Positions 13,595 to 15,735 of a stretch of DNA of 15,735 bases are shown here, in pieces. The translations under genes were made by a program, and so were the position numbers. The stretch comes from CAZUFB01 sp964619775. GTDB taxonomy: Bacteria > Actinomycetota > Coriobacteriia > Coriobacteriales > UMGS124. The DNA is taken from the NCBI GenBank assembly GCA_964619775.1, contig CAZUFB010000050.1, positions 1 to 15,735 of the forward strand, read 5' to 3'. Below the pieces are notes generated by a model, which saw only the letters and a program-made list of their open reading frames with translations, ran no database searches and was not told the DNA's origin. Position 1 is the stretch's first letter. The number at the start of each line of letters is the position of its first letter.

Positions 13595-15589
13595 ATGTCT
13601 GCCCGAACCACCGCATTTCAGGAAGCATCCCCGCTGAGCGCCGCGTTCTCGCGTCGCACGCTGATCAAGGCCGGCGCAGGGGTTGCCGGCGCGCTCGCCT
13701 TGGGCTCGGCGGCTTCCGGGTCGCCCGCGCTGCGGGCCGCTCGCGCCGACGAGGCCGGCGGGGTTCGCACGCCCTCCCCGGCCGACGGCACCTACTCAGG
13801 TACCGCATCGAGCTTCGGCTGGACGGGTCAGATGACCTGCGACGTGACCTTCGAGGGCGGCGCCATCACCGCCATCGAGGTCACCGAGGAAACCGACAGC
13901 GCCACCGGCGAGTGGTTCGCCAGCGCCGAAGAGCTGCTCATCCCGCGCATCGTCGATGCCCAGTCGATCGCCGTCGACTCCATCGCCGGGGCCACTTTCT
14001 CGTCGAGCGCCATCAAGCAGTGCGTCGCGCAGGCCATCGACGCGGCCGGCGGCGACAGCTCCACCTGGAACGTCGAGGTGGAGAAGTCCACCGAGACCAA
14101 GACGCTCGACGGCTACGACGTAATCGTGGTGGGTCTGGGCGGTTCGGGCATCCTGTCGTACTGCGCGGCCGCCTACCAGGGGGCCAAGGTCTTCGGTCTT
14201 GAGGCTGCCGGCAAGGTGGGCGGAGACTCGGCGTGCACGTACGGCCCCATGGCGCTCAACAGCGAGTACCTCAAGGCGCTCTACACCGACGGCGAGGACT
14301 ACATCGACGAGGACGACGTCTACAACACGTGGATGGAGTACGTCGAGTCCGACGAGAAAGCCGACGTCATCACCGAGGCCGTCTACCGTTCGGGCAGCTC
14401 GCTCGATTTCTTCAACGAGAACTTCGGTTTTGAGTTCGAGGGCATGGGGCTGCTCGGCAGCTTTGTGGTGCCCGAGTGGACGCAGCTGTGGTGCGTCTAC
14501 TCCGCCGACGACGGGAACACCTCGTGGAACGCCCTCGGCCCCAACAAGACGTTCCAGTTCACCCGCGCGCTTGACACGGCGAACGGTCTGAGCGGCGGCA
14601 GCGAGTACATGACCGAGCTCAAGGCGACCTCGCTCATCTTCGACGACTCCGGCGCCGTGGCGGGTGTGAACGCGCAGTACTACGACGGCACGACCTACGA
14701 GATTTACGGCAAGAGCGTCGTGCTCGCCACGGGAGGCTTCCTGGGCAACGCGAGTATGATGAACGAGTACCTGGGATCGACGGTCAATTCGCTGGGCGTC
14801 ACCGTCAACGCCGGCGACGGCATCCAGATGGGCGTTGCGGCGGGTGGCGCGCTGTACGGTATGGGCACGCTGCCGATGATTCACAACTCGCAGGTCGCCA
14901 ACCTCATCCGCACCGACGACCTCACCGCCGACCAGAAGGCCGTCCTGTCCGCCCTCGCCCTTACGACCGACGGCACGATGGTCACCACCACCGGCGAGCC
15001 TTGGGGTCAGCCGGACGCCGACGGCAACGTGGTGACGGACATCGTGTACGCCCCCGGCTACCGCTACTACGTGGTCTACACGCAGGACGAGATAGACGCC
15101 ATCCGCGAAGGCGGCCTCTCCGAGGCCCAGGCTGCGGCTGCACCCGCCTTTATCAACCAGGGCGGCACCCTGCCGGCCGCCGGCACCCCGGTCGAGGACA
15201 TCGACACGATCCTCGAGGTCGGCGAGCAGTTCGGCGACGTCGTCAAGGCCGAGGGCGTCCCTGCACTCGCCGAGGAGCTCGGTGTCGACGCGGACACCCT
15301 TGCGCAGACCCTGACCGACGCCGAGGCGACCTACTATGCGGTGCCGTGCTGCGGCTATGCTTACGCCACCGTGGGCGGCCTCAACGTCGACGCCAACATG
15401 AACGTCCTGCGCGAGGACGGTACCCCGATCGAGAACCTCTACGCGGTGGGCCAGGACTCCGAGGGCACCTGCAACGCCGACGGCAAGCCCTATACCCCGT
15501 GGGGCGGCCAGGCCCAGTCGTGGACCTTCGTCTCGGGCCAGATCGCCGGAACCCGTGCCGCCGGTGCGGAGATGCCCACCCAGGCGTAA
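13595..15589 (+). CDS. Tat-exported FMN/FAD flavoprotein oxidoreductase (flavoprotein 2)
   Basis: A 664-residue extracytoplasmic flavoprotein with the same layout as flavoprotein 1 but diverged in sequence. Tat signal: SRRTLIKAG (19-27), hydrophobic to about 46, likely cleavage after ARA (51). FMN-binding domain about 64-150, with DSIAGATFSSS (128-138); T134 is the expected covalent FMN site. FAD_binding_2 domain from 173: VVGLGGSG (178-185), GLEAAGKVGGDSACTYG (201-217), LATGGFLGNA (378-387), and the C-terminal ENLYAVGQDSEGTC and TPWGGQAQSWTFVSGQIAG. The region that carries catalytic His/Arg in fumarate reductases is replaced by a Cys/Trp-containing segment (PCCGYAYATVGG at 584-595, SEGTCNADGKPYTPWGG at 622-638). 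The substrate is unknown; a terminal reductase is the most likely role. ATG 13595 gives a normal-length Tat n-region; ATG 13529 is a serious alternative. The gene is divergent from lysR and followed by a hairpin terminator. Confidence 0.95.
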   Translation: MSARTTAFQEASPLSAAFSRRTLIKAGAGVAGALALGSAASGSPALRAARADEAGGVRTPSPADGTYSGTASSFGWTGQMTCDVTFEGGAITAIEVTEETDSATGEWFASAEELLIPRIVDAQSIAVDSIAGATFSSSAIKQCVAQAIDAAGGDSSTWNVEVEKSTETKTLDGYDVIVVGLGGSGILSYCAAAYQGAKVFGLEAAGKVGGDSACTYGPMALNSEYLKALYTDGEDYIDEDDVYNTWMEYVESDEKADVITEAVYRSGSSLDFFNENFGFEFEGMGLLGSFVVPEWTQLWCVYSADDGNTSWNALGPNKTFQFTRALDTANGLSGGSEYMTELKATSLIFDDSGAVAGVNAQYYDGTTYEIYGKSVVLATGGFLGNASMMNEYLGSTVNSLGVTVNAGDGIQMGVAAGGALYGMGTLPMIHNSQVANLIRTDDLTADQKAVLSALALTTDGTMVTTTGEPWGQPDADGNVVTDIVYAPGYRYYVVYTQDEIDAIREGGLSEAQAAAAPAFINQGGTLPAAGTPVEDIDTILEVGEQFGDVVKAEGVPALAEELGVDADTLAQTLTDAEATYYAVPCCGYAYATVGGLNVDANMNVLREDGTPIENLYAVGQDSEGTCNADGKPYTPWGGQAQSWTFVSGQIAGTRAAGAEMPTQA

Positions 15590-15658
15590 AGGGCAAGGGA
15601 CTGCAAGCCGGGACATGCGCAAGGCGCAGTCTGTGTTAAGACCTGACTTTTGCAGTCA

Positions 15659-15701
15659 AAGAAGGCCGTTTTCCTATGCCATCTGGGGAAACGGCCTTCT
15701 T
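15659..15701 (+). terminator. Terminator after flavoprotein 2
   Basis: AAGAAGGCCGTTTTCC (15659-15674) pairs with GGGAAACGGCCTTCTT (15686-15701) over 16 bp with one G-T wobble and an 11-base loop. The stem ends in CTTCTT and is followed by CTCAGTGACGTTTCTTGT, so the T-richness is modest. It sits 70 bases past the stop. The rest of the window to 15735 shows nothing. Confidence 0.75.
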
Positions 15702-15735
15702 CTCAGTGACGTTTCTTGTAGTGAACCGGCCTAGG

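Noticed and set aside
13796..15622. 608-residue minus-strand frame opposite flavoprotein 2
   Set aside because: It is antisense to a clear flavoprotein and lacks recognisable domains.
1..15735. CRISPR array, insertion sequence, tRNA or rRNA
   Set aside because: No regularly spaced repeats, transposase motifs, terminal repeats or RNA-gene signatures were seen on reading both strands.

Overview
The window is GC-rich chromosomal DNA that looks like an anaerobic gut actinobacterium of the class Coriobacteriia, most likely family Eggerthellaceae. This is inferred from three things seen together: Tat-exported flavoproteins that fuse an FMN-binding domain to an FAD_binding_2 domain, a roughly 12-TM membrane protein ending in a LuxR-type HTH, and codon use so GC-biased that long open frames occur on the strand opposite every gene. 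Genus and species cannot be read from the sequence alone. No rRNA, tRNA, CRISPR array, transposase or integrase is visible.

Layout. 1-670: AT-richer DNA with a 31-residue membrane peptide gene, a hairpin terminator and a frameshifted fragment resembling DUF3990. 674-2259 (minus): a class I/II PLP aminotransferase followed by queD, probably co-transcribed. 2461-3024 (plus): a DUF3592 membrane protein. 3151-5034 (minus): Tat/FMN/FAD flavoprotein 1, divergent from a membrane LuxR regulator at 5424-6896 (plus). 7001-10206 (minus): an ABC importer for an iron complex, heme or cobalamin (permease, ATPase, Tat-exported binding protein). 10735-12237 (minus): an NfeD/SPFH (paraslipin) pair. 12453-13358 (minus): a LysR regulator, divergent from Tat/FMN/FAD flavoprotein 2 at 13595-15589 (plus). 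Stem-loops close most of the units.

How the parts may work together. The two flavoproteins look like extracytoplasmic terminal reductases (or dehydrogenases) that would receive electrons through a covalently bound FMN and pass them through FAD to a small organic molecule. Each lies head to head with one regulator gene, one a membrane LuxR protein and the other a soluble LysR protein, so each pair resembles a self-contained substrate-sensing and substrate-reducing module. Neither enzyme keeps the Arg/His residues of classical fumarate reductases at the places where a by-eye alignment puts them, so their substrates are unknown. The transporter may supply iron or a corrinoid to this redox metabolism, but the sequence does not prove a link. 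The strongest purely structural anomaly is a perfect inverted repeat with 21-base arms and a 4-base centre inside the last codons of the lysR gene.
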